Source: Flavobacterium sp. HSC-32F16
GTDB taxonomy: Bacteria > Bacteroidota > Bacteroidia > Flavobacteriales > Flavobacteriaceae
DNA length: 64,000 nucleotides
Direction: 5' to 3'
Assembly (NCBI RefSeq): GCF_024171645.1
Contig: NZ_JALKAC010000002.1
Coordinates: forward strand, 930,001-994,000
Made by a program: the position numbers and the translations under genes. Under the pieces are notes generated by a model. That model made no database searches, was not told where the DNA came from, and saw nothing but the letters and a program-made list of their open reading frames with translations. This document shows, in pieces, positions 24,984 through 34,573 of this stretch; within the stretch, counting starts at the first letter, position 1, and each line of letters opens with the position of its first letter.

Positions 24984-26315
24984 ATGAAAAAGGTGGGTAA
25001 CCATAATTCGATCTCAAGAAAATTATTACTTAGTTTATCGCTAACGTTAATTTTCTCCCTAACTTCATTTGCTCAAGATCCTGCTGCAGCTCCTGCGGCG
25101 ACTGAAGCTGCTGCTCCGGCTGCTGCGTCTGGAGGTGATCCGGTAAAAGGGAAAGAACTTTTTAATGCAAATTGCGCTGCATGTCACAAATTAGATGCTA
25201 AATCAACTGGCCCTGCTCTAAGAGGAGTTGCTTCAAAGCATGATAAAGCTTGGCTTTACAAATGGGTGCACAACAGTTCTGATATGATTAAATCAGGAGA
25301 TCCTGTTGCTGTAAAACTTTTTGAGGAAAACAACAAGGCAGTAATGACTTCTTTTCCTCAGCTATCTGAAGGTGATATTGACAATATTATCGCTTACACT
25401 TCTGAAGAAAAAACTCCTCCTCCTGCTGATGCTAAAGCATTGCCAACTGGTGATCATCAAGATAGTGGAAGTGGAATTTCTAATAATATTATTTTAGGAG
25501 CTCTTGCTCTTGTAATGGCTATTTTAGTTGTTATGTTGTTCATGGTGAACAAAGTATTGACTAAAGTTGCTAGTAATAACGGAATAGAAATTGCTCCAAA
25601 AGAGAGTAGAACTCCAATTTGGAAAGCTTTTGCTAGAAACCAATTTTTAGTATTAGTTACTTCTATATTCTTGCTTTTGGCGAGTGGTTACTTTGTGTAT
25701 GGATATTTAATGCAGGTTGGTGTTGATCAAAATTATGAACCAATTCAGCCAATTCACTATTCTCACAAAATTCACGCTGGAGATAATGAGATCAATTGTA
25801 AATATTGTCACTCTGCAGCACGTGTAAGTAAAACTGCTGGTATTCCATCTTTAAATGTTTGTATGAACTGTCATAAAAATATTTCTGAAGTTGCTGAAAC
25901 TACTGCTACTGCTGAATACAGTAAAGCGTTTTACGATGCTCAAATTCAAAAATTATACGATGCTGTTGGCTGGGATAAGACTAAACAGGCTTATACTGGA
26001 AAAACGCAGCCAGTTAAATGGGTTCGTATTCATAATCTTCCTGATTTTGTTTATTTCAACCACTCACAACACGTTTCTGTTGCAGGAGTTGAATGTCAAA
26101 CTTGTCACGGTCCGGTACAAGAATTTGAAATCATGAAGCAATATTCTAAATTAACAATGGGATGGTGTGTTGATTGCCATAGAAAAACTGATGTTAAAAT
26201 GGAAGGTAACGCTTACTATGAGAAAATTCATGCTGAGCTTTCTAAAAAATACGGTGTAGAGAAATTAACTGCAGCGCAAATGGGAGGTTTAGAATGCGGT
26301 AAATGCCACTATTAA
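24984..26315 (+). CDS. actA: Alternative complex III multiheme cytochrome c subunit ActA, with fused N-terminal monoheme domain
   Basis: The 443-residue protein starts with a signal sequence and an Ala/Pro-rich linker, then a monoheme cytochrome c domain (CAACH at 64-68). Two membrane segments follow (about 166-188 and 218-240), then a periplasmic domain with five more heme motifs: CKYCH, CMNCH, CQTCH, CVDCH and CGKCH at the very end. The pentaheme part is the classical ActA, which takes electrons from the quinol-oxidising core. The extra heme could pass electrons on towards the oxidase. It is the first gene of an eight-gene operon and has the only strong promoter. Confidence 0.93.
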   Translation: MKKVGNHNSISRKLLLSLSLTLIFSLTSFAQDPAAAPAATEAAAPAAASGGDPVKGKELFNANCAACHKLDAKSTGPALRGVASKHDKAWLYKWVHNSSDMIKSGDPVAVKLFEENNKAVMTSFPQLSEGDIDNIIAYTSEEKTPPPADAKALPTGDHQDSGSGISNNIILGALALVMAILVVMLFMVNKVLTKVASNNGIEIAPKESRTPIWKAFARNQFLVLVTSIFLLLASGYFVYGYLMQVGVDQNYEPIQPIHYSHKIHAGDNEINCKYCHSAARVSKTAGIPSLNVCMNCHKNISEVAETTATAEYSKAFYDAQIQKLYDAVGWDKTKQAYTGKTQPVKWVRIHNLPDFVYFNHSQHVSVAGVECQTCHGPVQEFEIMKQYSKLTMGWCVDCHRKTDVKMEGNAYYEKIHAELSKKYGVEKLTAAQMGGLECGKCHY

Positions 26316-26347
26316 TCGAATTATTAAGATTTTAATATATATATACA

Positions 26348-29300
26348 ATGTCATCAAACAAAAAATACTGGAAAAGTGTTGAGGAGCTAGAAAATAGCTC
26401 TATTGTTGAGGCGCTTAGAAATAACGAGTTTGTTGAAGAGATTCCTACAGAAGAATTTTTAGGGAATGCAGATGCTTTAGCTTCATCTGGAACTTCACGT
26501 CGTGACTTTTTAAAGTACGTAGGATTTAGTACTGCAGCGGTTACACTTGCTGCTTGTGAAGGTCCTGTGCACAAGTCTATCCCTTATGTATTACAACCAG
26601 AGCAAATCATTCCTGGTGTTGCAGATTATTATGCAACTACTGTTTTTGACGGTTTTGATTTTGCAAATCTTTTGGTAAAAACTCGTGAGGGTCGTCCAAT
26701 TAAAATTGAAAACAATACCATTGCTGGTGCTAAGTTTTCAGCCAATGCAAGAATTCATGCTTCTATCTTAGGTTTATATGATAGTATGCGTTTGAAAGAA
26801 CCAAAATTGGATGGAAAAAACAGCAGTTGGTCAGCAGTTGATTTAAAAATTAAATCAAGTTTGGCTGATGCAAAAGCTAAAGGAGGTCAAGTAGTATTAT
26901 TGACTAACACATTAGCAAGTCCAACTACTGAAAAATTAATTGCTGAATTTATCGCTAAGAATCCAAATGCTAAGCATGTTGTTTATGATGCGGTTTCTTC
27001 TTCTGATGCATTAGATGCATTTGAAACTGTATACGGAGAAAGAGCTTTAGTTGATTACGATTTTTCAAAAGCGTCATTAATTGTATCTGTTGGTGCTGAT
27101 TTCTTAGGAGACTGGCAAGGTGGTGGATATGATTCTGGATATGCAAAAGGACGTATTCCTCAAAACGGAAAAATGTCTCGTCATTTTCAGTTTGAATCTA
27201 ATATGACTTTATCTGGAGCAGCTGCTGATAAGCGTGTTCCAATGACTACAGCTGATCAAAAACAAGCTTTAGTCCAAATATATAACATTGTTGTGGGTGC
27301 TTCAGTCCCTGTTGTTTTAGATGCTAAATTTAAAGCAGAGGTTGTTAAAGCAGCTCAGCAATTAAAAGCAGCAGGTACAAAAGGAATTTTAGTATCTGGA
27401 ATCGAAGATAAAAATGCACAGTTATTAGTTTTAGCTATTAATCAGGCATTAGCTAGTGAAGCTTTTAGTACAGCAGGTACAAGACAAATTAGAAAAGGTT
27501 CTAATGCAGTTGTAGCTCAATTAGTAAAAGATATGAATGCAGGAAGTGTTCATACTTTAATTATGAGTGGTGTTAATCCTGTTTATACTTTAGCTGATTC
27601 TGCTTCATTCGTTTCTGGATTGAAAAAAGTTAAAACATCAGTTGCTTTCTCTTTAAAAGAAGATGAAACAGCTGCAATTTCTACAATCGCTGCAGCTGCA
27701 CCTCACTACTTAGAGTCTTGGGGAGATTTAGAAATAACAAAAGGAACTTATAGTTTAACTCAACCTACTATTCGTCCTATCTTTGATACAAAACAATTTC
27801 AAGATGTTTTATTATCAGTAAGTGGAACAGCTGGAAACTTTTATGATTATTTAAAAGCTAATTCTGGAGCAATCATTGCTGGTTCTTCTTGGAATAAAGT
27901 TTTACATGATGGAGTTTTTGTAGTGGGTTCTACTGCTTTAGCAGGTGGTTCTTATGACTTCGCTGGTGCTGCAGGTTTGCTTTCAAAGGCAAAATCTTCA
28001 GGAGAACTTGAATTAGTATTATATACTAAAACGGGTATGGGAGATGGACAACATGCAAACAACCCTTGGTTACAAGAGTTCCCGGATCCAATTACAAGAG
28101 TTTCTTGGGATAACTATGTAACAGTTTCTAATGCTGATGCGAAGAAATTCAATTTATCAAATGAAATCGTTGCAAACGGTGGTTTAAATGGTAGTTATGC
28201 TACTATTACAACAGCTGATGGTCAAAAACTAGAAAATGTTCCGGTAATTGTTCAGCCTGGACAAGCTGTTGGTACTGTTGGTTTAGCTGTTGGTTACGGT
28301 CGTAAAGCTGCTTTAAAAGAAGAAATGCAAGTAGGTTTAAATGCTTACGCTTTATATAAAAATTTCAATAGTGTTCAGTCTATTTCCATTGCCAAGGCAA
28401 ATGGAGAGCATGAGTTTGCTTGTGTTCAAGGACAAAAAACATTAATGGGTAGAGGAGATATCATTAAAGAAACTACTTTAGAGATCTTCAATACTCAAGA
28501 TGCTAAACATTGGAACGAGCAGCCAATGGTATCTTTAGATCACCAAGAAGTAGAAGCTACTACTGTTGATTTATGGGAATCATTTGATCGTTCTACAGGA
28601 CATCACTTTAATCTTTCGATTGATTTAAATGCTTGTACAGGATGTGGAGCTTGTGTTATTGCTTGTCATGCAGAAAACAACGTACCAGTTGTAGGTAAAG
28701 CAGAAGTTAGAAGAAGCCGTGATATGCACTGGTTACGTATCGACAGATATTATTCTTCTGAAAGCACTTTTGAAGGTGATAACGAAAGAAAAGAAAGTAT
28801 TGCTGGTTTATCTAGTTCATTATCTACTTTTAATGAAATGGAAAAACCTGGAGATAACCCACAAGTAGCATTCCAGCCTGTAATGTGTCAACACTGTAAT
28901 CACGCACCTTGTGAGACAGTTTGTCCGGTTGCTGCAACTTCTCATGGTCGTCAAGGTCAAAACCACATGGCATACAACAGATGTGTTGGTACTCGTTACT
29001 GTGCTAACAACTGTCCATATAAAGTTCGTCGTTTTAACTGGTTCTTGTACAACAAAAACAGTGAATTCGATTATCACATGAATGATGATTTAGGTCGTAT
29101 GGTATTAAATCCAGACGTAAACGTTCGTTCTCGTGGAGTTATGGAAAAATGTTCATTCTGTATCCAAAGTACTCAAGCTGTAATTCTTGAAGCTAAACGT
29201 CAAGGAAGAGTAGTCGCTAAAGACGAGTTTAACAATGCTTGTGCATGTTCTGCTGCTTGTTCTTCTGGAGCTATGGTATTTGGAGATGTAAATGATAAAG

Positions 29301-29407
29301 AAAGCGAAGTTGCTAAATTAGCAGAAAGCGAAAGAATGTATCATTTATTAGAGCATGTTGGTACAAAACCAAATGTTTTCTATCACGTTAAAGTTAGAAA
29401 CACTTAG
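26348..29407 (+). CDS. actB: Alternative complex III iron-sulfur subunit ActB
   Basis: The 1019-residue protein joins a molybdopterin-oxidoreductase-like domain (about 55-720) to an NrfC-like ferredoxin domain (about 755-1019). A twin-arginine motif (SRRDFLKYVGF) lies near residue 50, after an unusually long N-region, and directs folded export. The cysteine clusters CTGCGACVIACH, CQHCNHAPCETVCP, CANNCP and CSFC...CACSAAC would hold four iron-sulfur centres. In studied complexes the first domain has lost its molybdenum cofactor, which probably holds here too. It lies on the periplasmic side next to ActA and ActC. Confidence 0.95.
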   Translation: MSSNKKYWKSVEELENSSIVEALRNNEFVEEIPTEEFLGNADALASSGTSRRDFLKYVGFSTAAVTLAACEGPVHKSIPYVLQPEQIIPGVADYYATTVFDGFDFANLLVKTREGRPIKIENNTIAGAKFSANARIHASILGLYDSMRLKEPKLDGKNSSWSAVDLKIKSSLADAKAKGGQVVLLTNTLASPTTEKLIAEFIAKNPNAKHVVYDAVSSSDALDAFETVYGERALVDYDFSKASLIVSVGADFLGDWQGGGYDSGYAKGRIPQNGKMSRHFQFESNMTLSGAAADKRVPMTTADQKQALVQIYNIVVGASVPVVLDAKFKAEVVKAAQQLKAAGTKGILVSGIEDKNAQLLVLAINQALASEAFSTAGTRQIRKGSNAVVAQLVKDMNAGSVHTLIMSGVNPVYTLADSASFVSGLKKVKTSVAFSLKEDETAAISTIAAAAPHYLESWGDLEITKGTYSLTQPTIRPIFDTKQFQDVLLSVSGTAGNFYDYLKANSGAIIAGSSWNKVLHDGVFVVGSTALAGGSYDFAGAAGLLSKAKSSGELELVLYTKTGMGDGQHANNPWLQEFPDPITRVSWDNYVTVSNADAKKFNLSNEIVANGGLNGSYATITTADGQKLENVPVIVQPGQAVGTVGLAVGYGRKAALKEEMQVGLNAYALYKNFNSVQSISIAKANGEHEFACVQGQKTLMGRGDIIKETTLEIFNTQDAKHWNEQPMVSLDHQEVEATTVDLWESFDRSTGHHFNLSIDLNACTGCGACVIACHAENNVPVVGKAEVRRSRDMHWLRIDRYYSSESTFEGDNERKESIAGLSSSLSTFNEMEKPGDNPQVAFQPVMCQHCNHAPCETVCPVAATSHGRQGQNHMAYNRCVGTRYCANNCPYKVRRFNWFLYNKNSEFDYHMNDDLGRMVLNPDVNVRSRGVMEKCSFCIQSTQAVILEAKRQGRVVAKDEFNNACACSAACSSGAMVFGDVNDKESEVAKLAESERMYHLLEHVGTKPNVFYHVKVRNT

Positions 29408-29439
29408 TAAATTATTAATAAGAAACAATATAAAGGATT

Positions 29440-30840
29440 ATGTCGTCTCACTACGAAGCACCCATTAGAAAACCTTTAGTTATAGGTGATAAATCATATC
29501 ATGATGTAACTGTAGATGTGGCAGCGCCTGTTGAAGGACCTGCAAATAAACAATGGTGGATTGTATTTTCAATCGCATTAATAGCCTTCCTTTGGGGGTT
29601 AGGTTGTATAATTTACACCGTATCTACCGGTATTGGAACATGGGGATTAAATAAAACAGTTGGTTGGGCTTGGGATATTACTAACTTCGTTTGGTGGGTT
29701 GGTATTGGTCACGCTGGAACTTTGATTTCTGCGGTATTATTACTTTTCCGTCAACGTTGGAGAATGGCTATTAACCGTTCTGCAGAAGCAATGACTATTT
29801 TCTCAGTAGTTCAAGCAGGTTTATTTCCAATTATTCACATGGGACGTCCATGGTTAGCATACTGGGTATTACCTATTCCAAATCAATTTGGGTCTTTATG
29901 GGTAAACTTTAACTCACCGTTACTTTGGGATGTATTTGCAATTTCAACTTATCTTTCGGTATCACTAGTTTTCTGGTGGACTGGTTTGTTGCCTGACTTT
30001 GCAATGCTTCGTGATAGAGCTATAACTCCATTTAATAAAAGAGTTTATTCTATCCTAAGTTTTGGATGGAGCGGTAGAGCGAAGGATTGGCAGCGTTTCG
30101 AAGAAGTATCATTAGTATTAGCTGGTTTAGCTACTCCTCTTGTACTTTCTGTACACACGATTGTATCTATGGACTTTGCTACTTCTGTAATTCCAGGATG
30201 GCATACAACAATTTTCCCTCCATACTTCGTTGCTGGAGCGGTATTCTCAGGATTCGCAATGGTAAATACCTTGTTGATTGTTATGAGAAAAGTTTCTAAC
30301 CTTGAAGCATACATCACATTACAGCATATTGAGTTAATGAATATCATTATCATGATCACTGGATCTATTGTAGGTGTAGCATACATCACTGAGTTATTTG
30401 TAGCTTGGTATTCAGGTGTAGAATATGAGCAATATGCATTCTTAAACAGAGCTACCGGACCTTATTGGTGGGCATATTGGTCGATGATGACATGTAACGT
30501 GTTTTCTCCTCAGTTCATGTGGTTCAAAAAATTAAGAACAAGTATCATGTTCTCATTCATTATCTCGATTGTGGTAAACATCGGTATGTGGTTTGAAAGA
30601 TTCGTAATTATTGTTACTTCTTTACATAGAGATTACCTTCCATCTTCTTGGACAATGTTCTCACCAACATTTGTTGATATTGGAATTTTCATCGGAACAA
30701 TTGGTTTCTTCTTTGTATTGTTTTTATTATACTCTAGAACATTCCCTGTAATTGCTCAGGCGGAGGTAAAAACAATTTTAAAAGGAACAGGAGATAATTA
30801 CATTAGAGAAAGAGCAAATAAAGATTCACATCATGAGTAA
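29440..30840 (+). CDS. actC: Alternative complex III quinol-oxidising membrane subunit ActC (NrfD family)
   Basis: The 466-residue protein is an NrfD/PsrC-type membrane protein with about ten helices, starting after a 45-residue cytoplasmic tail. Recognisable parts are WWVGIGHAGTLISAVLLLFRQRWR, FPIIHMGRPW and SVHTIVSMDFATSVIPGWHTTIFPPYF, with the histidines and charged residues of the quinol site. It oxidises menaquinol and passes electrons to the ActB clusters. Its last 8 bases overlap the actD start, suggesting coupled translation. Confidence 0.94.
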   Translation: MSSHYEAPIRKPLVIGDKSYHDVTVDVAAPVEGPANKQWWIVFSIALIAFLWGLGCIIYTVSTGIGTWGLNKTVGWAWDITNFVWWVGIGHAGTLISAVLLLFRQRWRMAINRSAEAMTIFSVVQAGLFPIIHMGRPWLAYWVLPIPNQFGSLWVNFNSPLLWDVFAISTYLSVSLVFWWTGLLPDFAMLRDRAITPFNKRVYSILSFGWSGRAKDWQRFEEVSLVLAGLATPLVLSVHTIVSMDFATSVIPGWHTTIFPPYFVAGAVFSGFAMVNTLLIVMRKVSNLEAYITLQHIELMNIIIMITGSIVGVAYITELFVAWYSGVEYEQYAFLNRATGPYWWAYWSMMTCNVFSPQFMWFKKLRTSIMFSFIISIVVNIGMWFERFVIIVTSLHRDYLPSSWTMFSPTFVDIGIFIGTIGFFFVLFLLYSRTFPVIAQAEVKTILKGTGDNYIRERANKDSHHE

Positions 30841-31357
30841 TAAAGTAATATACGCCATTTATAATGACGATGATATTTTGATGGATGCAGTAAAGAAAAC
30901 CAGAGCTGCTCATCATCATATTGAAGAGGTTTTTACTCCATTCCCAGTTCACGGATTGGATAAAGCCATGGGTTTAGCACCAACAAGATTAGCAATTTGT
31001 GCTTTCCTATATGGATGTGTTGGTATTTCTGTTGCAACAACAATGATGAGTTATATCATGATTCATGACTGGCCACAGGATATTGGTGGAAAACCAAGTT
31101 TTAGTTTCATTCAAAATATGCCATCTTTTGTGCCAATTATGTTTGAGATGACTGTGTTTTTTGCTGCGCATTTAATGGTAATCACTTTTTATATGAGAAG
31201 TAGATTATGGCCATTTAAGCAAGCTGAAAATCCTGATGTAAGAACAACAGATGACCATTTCTTAATGGAAGTTGCTGTAAATGATAACGAAGCAGAACTT
31301 GTTTCTTTTTTCGAAGGTACAGGAGCTGTTGAAGTTAAAGTAATTGAAAAGAATTAA
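30833..31357 (+). CDS. actD: Alternative complex III subunit ActD (DUF3341)
   Basis: The 174-residue protein has a cytoplasmic N-terminal domain (YAIYNDDDILMDAVKKTRAAHHHIEEVFTPFPVHGLD) and a two-helix membrane hairpin (about 55-80 and 97-122), the DUF3341 layout of ActD. It supports the membrane core of alternative complex III; no redox cofactor is expected. It overlaps actC by 8 bp and is followed after 8 bp by actE. Confidence 0.93.
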   Translation: MSNKVIYAIYNDDDILMDAVKKTRAAHHHIEEVFTPFPVHGLDKAMGLAPTRLAICAFLYGCVGISVATTMMSYIMIHDWPQDIGGKPSFSFIQNMPSFVPIMFEMTVFFAAHLMVITFYMRSRLWPFKQAENPDVRTTDDHFLMEVAVNDNEAELVSFFEGTGAVEVKVIEKN

Positions 31358-31365
31358 TTGTAGCT

Positions 31366-31911
31366 ATGAAAAGGATATATAAAATAACACTTTTAGTTGG
31401 TATAACTGTTTTAGTTTCTTCTTGCCACAATAATTCGGCACCAAACTATCAGTATTTCCCAAATATGTATGAGTCTGTAAGTTATGAACCTTACGCAGAA
31501 GCAAAAATATTTAAAGGTGGTAAAGAAGGACAACTTCCTGTAGAAGGAACTATTAATAGAGGTTTTGAACCTTATGAATATGAAAATTCAACTGCAGGTT
31601 ATGAATTAGCTAAAGCTAATTTAAAATCTCCTTTGGATTCTGTTGAAAAAAATTCTGGAAAAGGAAAAGAACTTTTCGAAATTTATTGTATCAGCTGCCA
31701 TGGCGCAACTGGTAACGGTAAAGGTAAATTGGTTGAAAGAGAAAAATTTCTTGGAGTACCTAGCTATAAAGACAGAGATATCACTGAAGGAAGTATATTT
31801 CACGTTGAAACTTATGGTTTAAATGCAATGGGTTCACACGCAAATCAATTAAGCGCCCACGAACGTTGGTTAGTTGCTGACTATGTTCTAAAACTAAAAA
31901 GCCAATTATAA
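31366..31911 (+). CDS. actE: Alternative complex III monoheme cytochrome c lipoprotein ActE
   Basis: The 181-residue protein has a lipoprotein signal (ITVLVSSC, lipid attachment at the cysteine near residue 21) and a C-terminal cytochrome c domain with one heme motif, CISCH, near residue 108. A methionine in LNAMGSHANQL may be the distal ligand. It would be anchored on the periplasmic face and shuttle electrons in the complex or to the oxidase. The stop codon is 27 bp before the chosen actF start. Confidence 0.93.
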   Translation: MKRIYKITLLVGITVLVSSCHNNSAPNYQYFPNMYESVSYEPYAEAKIFKGGKEGQLPVEGTINRGFEPYEYENSTAGYELAKANLKSPLDSVEKNSGKGKELFEIYCISCHGATGNGKGKLVEREKFLGVPSYKDRDITEGSIFHVETYGLNAMGSHANQLSAHERWLVADYVLKLKSQL

Positions 31912-31938
31912 TTGTTGAACAAACTGATCGTAATAGAT

Positions 31939-33333
31939 ATGTATACATTTTCAAGTAAATTAAAAACTTTTTCTATCATCTTAATGGTTCTAGGGCTATT
32001 AGGAATTGGGTATGGTTTTTTAAGTGCACCTAAAGATATTCAAGAAGTTGAAAAAATACTAGCAGCAGATGCTCATGGAGCTCATGGTACTGCGCATGGA
32101 GAGTCTGCAGAGGCTTCTCATAAAGAAGCAGGACATCATGAAGCTGCTGAAGCTTCTCATGAAGAACACAAAGGTGGAGAGCATGCAAAAGTTGGTGCTG
32201 CTGACGAACACACAGAACATTTAAATCACGTATTGCACCAATTGCAAAACAAGCCTTGGTCTGCATTATATGTGGCTTGTATTTTCTTTTTACTGCTTTC
32301 TATGGGGGTTTTAGCATTTTATGCTATTCAACAAGTTGCTCAGGCAGGTTGGTCTCCAGTTTTGTTTAGAGTTATGCAAGGTATTACAGCTTATCTTCCT
32401 GCTGGTTCTATCATTTTCTTCATAATCTTAGTTTTATGCGGATTACATTTTAATCATATTTTTGTATGGTTAGGTGAGGGAGTAACTGATCCTAAAAGTG
32501 CTAATTATGATGCTATCATAGCGGGTAAAGCAGGTTACTTAAACTTTCCTTTCTGGATCGTAAGAGCAGCTGTCTTTTTATTAGGATGGAATTTATACCG
32601 TCATATTTCAAGAAAAAACTGTTTAGCGCAAGATGAAGCTAATGATGATCTTTACTACAAAAAGAATTTCAAAGCTTCTGCTGGTTTCTTAGTATTCTTC
32701 ATTGTTTCTGAGTCTATTATGTCTTGGGACTGGATTATGTCATTTGACCCACACTGGTTTAGTACTTTGTTTGGATGGTATGTATTTGCTTCTTTCTTCG
32801 TAAGCGGAATTACTTCTATCGCGTTAGTAACAATTTACTTAAAATCAAAAGGATATTTAGAGTACGTAAATACAAGTCATATTCATGATTTAGCTAAATT
32901 CATGTTTGGTATTAGTGTTTTCTGGACTTATTTATGGTTCTCTCAGTTCATGTTGATCTGGTATGCTAATATTCCTGAAGAGGTAACTTATTTCGTAACA
33001 AGAATTCAATTATATAACCTTCCTTTCTTTGGTGCGGTTGTTATGAACTTTGTTTTTCCATTATTAATATTAATTAATACAGACTTCAAACGTCTTAACT
33101 GGGTTATTGTTATGGCTGGTGTTGTAATTTTATTAGGTCATTATGTTGATTTCTTTAATATGATTATGCCTGGTACAGTTGGAGACAAATGGTTTATTGG
33201 AGTTCCTGAAATTGCATCTATTCTTTTCTTCTTAGGTTTATTTATATTTGTTGTATTTAATGCATTAACTAAATCTCCTTTGCTTGCAAAAAGAAATCCT
33301 TTCATTGAAGAAAGTAAACATTTTCATTATTAA
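31939..33333 (+). CDS. actF: Alternative complex III membrane subunit ActF, with a His-rich insertion
   Basis: The 464-residue protein is the second NrfD-like membrane subunit, with about ten helices. The ATG at 31939 is chosen because it opens directly into the first helix (TFSSKLKTFSIILMVLGLLG); an in-frame TTG at 31912 would directly abut the actE stop. Between helices 1 and 2 (residues about 38-100) is a loop with about fifteen histidines and many Glu/Ala (HGAHGTAHGESAEASHKE, GHHEAAEASHEEHKGG). Such a loop could bind copper or zinc. The remaining sequence shows normal motifs such as SWDWIMSFDPHWFSTLFGWYV. Confidence 0.93.
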   Translation: MYTFSSKLKTFSIILMVLGLLGIGYGFLSAPKDIQEVEKILAADAHGAHGTAHGESAEASHKEAGHHEAAEASHEEHKGGEHAKVGAADEHTEHLNHVLHQLQNKPWSALYVACIFFLLLSMGVLAFYAIQQVAQAGWSPVLFRVMQGITAYLPAGSIIFFIILVLCGLHFNHIFVWLGEGVTDPKSANYDAIIAGKAGYLNFPFWIVRAAVFLLGWNLYRHISRKNCLAQDEANDDLYYKKNFKASAGFLVFFIVSESIMSWDWIMSFDPHWFSTLFGWYVFASFFVSGITSIALVTIYLKSKGYLEYVNTSHIHDLAKFMFGISVFWTYLWFSQFMLIWYANIPEEVTYFVTRIQLYNLPFFGAVVMNFVFPLLILINTDFKRLNWVIVMAGVVILLGHYVDFFNMIMPGTVGDKWFIGVPEIASILFFLGLFIFVVFNALTKSPLLAKRNPFIEESKHFHY

Positions 33334-33352
33334 TATTTAAAGAAGTAAACAG

Positions 33353-34543
33353 ATGACAAGTTTGTTGGTAATTATAGTTTTAGTTTTATTAGCAGTTGCA
33401 CTTTGGCAATTGACCAAGATATTTGATCTTACTCAAGTAGGAGCTTCTTCGGACGATTCTCAAGTTGCATCAGATAATGACAATAACGTACAGGGATATA
33501 TTATGTTTGGCTTTTTAGCTTTCATCTATATATTTACTATTTATGGTTTACTAAAATGGGGTAATTTGGCACTTCATACTCCAGCTTCTGAGCATGGTGG
33601 TTTAGTAGATAGTTTAATGAATATTACTTGGGTTTTGATCTTTACAGTTCAAGTTATTACTCAAGGTTTATTATACTGGTTTTCTTTTAAATATAAAGGG
33701 AATAAAGATAAAAAAGCATTATTTTTTGCTGATAGTAATAAATTAGAAGCAATCTGGAGTATCATTCCATCTGTTGTTTTAGCATGTTTAATTCTTTATG
33801 GATTGTATGCTTGGAATAACATTATGTTTGTTGATAAAGACGAAGATGTAATCGAAATTGAATTATACGCTCAGCAATTTAAATGGACAGCAAGATATGC
33901 TGGACAAGATAATGTTTTAGGTAAAGCGAACGTACGTTTAATCGAAGGAATCAATACATTAGGAGTTGACATGTCAGATCCTAACTCTCAGGATGATATT
34001 GTAGTTTCTGAGTTACATATTCCTAAAGGTAAAAAAGTACATTTCAAGATGCGTTCTCAAGACGTATTACACTCAGCTTATATGCCTCACTTTAGAGCGC
34101 AGATGAACTGTGTGCCTGGAATGGTTACTGAATTTGCATTTGTTCCTACTTACACTACTTCTGAATATAGAGAGTTGCCATTTATGGTTGAAAAAGTAGC
34201 AAACATCAATAAACTTAGAGCTGAAAAAAGTGTTGAGTTAGTTGCAAAAGGAGGAACTGCTTTAGATCCTTATACATTTGATTATTTATTATTATGTAAT
34301 AAAATCTGTGGAGCTTCACACTATAACATGCAAATGAAAGTTGTTGTTGATACTCCGGAAGATTATAAAAAATGGTTAAGCGAAAAAACAACTTTAGCTC
34401 AAGATATTAAAGCGGCAGCTGCTGCAGAAAAACCGGCTGAAGGAGTTGAAGGTGTTGCAGATACTACTGCTAAAATTAAAGACACAGTAAAAGCGGTTGT
34501 AGATACTGTTAAAGCAGCTGTAGCTAAAGTAGCTATGAAATAA
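33353..34543 (+). CDS. coxB: Cytochrome c oxidase subunit II
   Basis: The 396-residue protein carries the Cu-A site that accepts electrons from cytochrome c. An extra N-terminal hydrophobic segment (residues 3-18) precedes the usual two helices (about 50-70 and 88-112, then 140-165). The cupredoxin domain contains LHSAYMPHF and the Cu-A motif CNKICGASHYNM (C-x3-C-x3-H-x2-M). The last 45 residues are an Ala/Lys/Val-rich tail (AAAAAEKPAEGVEGVADTTA) not needed for the fold. It sits between actF (19 bp) and coxA (30 bp). Confidence 0.95.
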   Translation: MTSLLVIIVLVLLAVALWQLTKIFDLTQVGASSDDSQVASDNDNNVQGYIMFGFLAFIYIFTIYGLLKWGNLALHTPASEHGGLVDSLMNITWVLIFTVQVITQGLLYWFSFKYKGNKDKKALFFADSNKLEAIWSIIPSVVLACLILYGLYAWNNIMFVDKDEDVIEIELYAQQFKWTARYAGQDNVLGKANVRLIEGINTLGVDMSDPNSQDDIVVSELHIPKGKKVHFKMRSQDVLHSAYMPHFRAQMNCVPGMVTEFAFVPTYTTSEYRELPFMVEKVANINKLRAEKSVELVAKGGTALDPYTFDYLLLCNKICGASHYNMQMKVVVDTPEDYKKWLSEKTTLAQDIKAAAAAEKPAEGVEGVADTTAKIKDTVKAVVDTVKAAVAKVAMK

Positions 34544-34573
34544 TATTATTAAGAAAATTTAAAGTACACATAT

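Noticed and set aside
31912..31938. TTG start for actF immediately after the actE stop
   Set aside because: The ATG at 31939 leads directly into the first membrane helix; the nine extra residues lack support.
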